DNA of 24,774 bases. Source: Chloroflexota bacterium. Lineage in GTDB: Bacteria; Chloroflexota; Anaerolineae; Caldilineales; Caldilineaceae. This document shows positions 24,097 to 24,774 of the stretch, piece after piece. The notes beneath the pieces were generated by a model. The model had not been told where the DNA came from. It made no database searches and saw nothing but the letters and a program-made list of their open reading frames with translations. The DNA is taken from contig DMDA01000115.1 of the NCBI GenBank assembly GCA_003451595.1, positions 1-24,774 on the forward strand, in the 5' to 3' direction. A program made the position numbers and the translations under genes. The stretch's first letter is position 1. The number at the start of each line of letters is the position of its first letter.

Positions 24097-24774
24097 TCAA
24101 TCTTCGCGGCGGCGCGTCACGAAGCCACCAACCACGAGTGCTGCCAACACTACGGCGACAACCGGCAGCGTTGTCCCCCCCGAAGTCAAGTCGAGACCCG
24201 TGCCTGGCATCTCGTCTGGCGTCTGGGTGGCGACAGCTTCTGGCGCCGCAGTGGCGCTTTCCTCCGTTGCTACAGATGTTGCTGCTTCCGCTGCGGTCGC
24301 AGTCGATTCTGCACCAACCTCTTCGGTGGCGACGTCCGTGACGACTGCCTCCGCCGTTGGTTCCTCAGTCGGGGCTGCTGTAACTTCTGCTGTTGCTTCC
24401 TCTGTCGGCGCTGCTGCAACTTCCGCCGTTGCTTCCTCAGTCGGCGCAACAGTTGCTTCTGTTGGCGACGTTGTGGTCATCTCGGCTACTGCTTCCGTCG
24501 GCTCCTCGACTCCTGCCTCTGTCGGCGTTGCTGTTGCCTCTTCAGCCACTTCGGTTGCCACCTCGGTCGCCACCTCGGTCGCCACCTCGGTCGCCACCTC
24601 GGTCGCCACCTCGGTCGCCACCTCGGTCGCCACCTCGGTCGCTTGCGCTGGTGTCATAGTGGGCAGCGGTGTGCTCGTTGGCGCCAGTGTGTTGGTCGGC
24701 GTCGGCAGCGGCGTACTCGTCGGCGGCAACGCCGTTGGTGTTGCCGTGGCAGTGGGCAGCGGCGTGTTCGTCGC
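24097..24774 (-). CDS. Thr/Pro/Glu-rich surface protein with sortase-like C-terminus (5' end outside window)
   Basis: The reading frame is open to the window edge, giving at least 225 residues with no start inside. A TTG at 24729 is an internal Leu codon. The visible part starts with Pro/Thr runs of the TPLPT/TPTAL type, then eight ATEV repeats, then Thr/Glu/Ala-rich repeats of about twelve residues (TEEATAEVAAAP type). The last 37 residues are MPGTG, a short spacer, a hydrophobic helix (LPVVAVVLAALVVGGFV) and TRRRED, which is the layout of an LPXTG-like cell-wall sorting signal. It is probably an extended, possibly glycosylated stalk. The functional domain, if any, lies upstream. No sortase is encoded here. 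Confidence 0.8.
   Translation of the reverse strand, partial: ATNTPLPTATATPTALPPTSTPLPTPTNTLAPTSTPLPTMTPAQATEVATEVATEVATEVATEVATEVATEVATEVAEEATATPTEAGVEEPTEAVAEMTTTSPTEATVAPTEEATAEVAAAPTEEATAEVTAAPTEEPTAEAVVTDVATEEVGAESTATAAEAATSVATEESATAAPEAVATQTPDEMPGTGLDLTSGGTTLPVVAVVLAALVVGGFVTRRRED
24361..24465 (-). repeat. About three 36-bp repeats encoding a Thr/Glu/Ala dodecapeptide
   Basis: On the minus strand the product reads TEEATAEVAAAP, TEEATAEVTAAP, TEEPTAEAVVTD, preceded by a partial unit. The DNA copies have diverged mainly at third positions. It lies in the stalk of the surface protein. Confidence 0.6.
24548..24643 (-). repeat. Eight 12-bp tandem repeats encoding ATEV
   Basis: The TCGGT core recurs every 12 bases from 24551 to 24635 (eight copies; unit ACCTCGGTCGCC on the plus strand). 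All but the first are essentially identical. The repeats encode eight Ala-Thr-Glu-Val units in the surface protein. The unit is a multiple of three, so copy-number change would keep the frame. Confidence 0.9.

Overview
The window looks like chromosomal DNA of a high-GC bacterium, most plausibly a member of the Chloroflexota (Caldilinea-like). This is inferred from the style of the proteins, not from any marker gene. The signs are membrane Ser/Thr kinases with Thr/Pro-rich linkers and extracellular beta-propeller or LGFP-like sensors, Tat-type lipoprotein binding proteins with Ala/Pro-rich linkers, GTG/TTG starts, and a likely leaderless promoter. Coding density is high. I found no phage, insertion sequence, CRISPR array or rRNA.

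Layout. (A) 52-6527 is a signalling cassette. An FHA/winged-helix regulator on the minus strand is divergent from two overlapping transmembrane Ser/Thr kinase genes and a dihydroorotate-dehydrogenase-like gene on the plus strand. The divergent spacer carries a tandem 21-bp repeat with palindromic cores. (B) 6554-6781 holds a tRNA-Asp(GUC) gene with a clear promoter and a terminator-like hairpin. (C) 7063-12311 is a plus-strand operon for a peptide-type ABC importer (binding protein and two permeases, no ATPase) ending in an N-acyl-D-amino-acid deacylase-like amidohydrolase with altered metal ligands. (D) 12397-15932 is a housekeeping-like plus-strand run: yggS, proC, yggT, a small lipoprotein, a small zincin and a membrane-anchored SH3-like protein. 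(E) 15951-23922 is minus strand. It holds a complete BMP-family (nucleoside-type) importer of binding protein, double ATPase and two permeases, followed by a fused two-domain permease and its ATPase of the iron/thiamine type, with no binding protein. (F) The right edge cuts a repeat-rich surface protein with a sortase-like C-terminus.

How the parts may work together. In the first cassette the kinases would sense an external signal and phosphorylate Thr residues, and the FHA protein could read those and control transcription. The peptide importer plus D-aminoacylase suggests scavenging of D-amino-acid-containing material. The BMP importer suggests scavenging of nucleosides or related solutes. 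A recurrent feature is a perfect inverted repeat directly downstream of each binding-protein gene, before the next transporter gene. It probably sets the expression ratio between the binding protein and the membrane components.

The most interesting items are the FHA-winged-helix/kinase cassette with its operator-like repeats, the substituted metal ligands of the D-aminoacylase-like enzyme, and the inter-cistronic palindromes.
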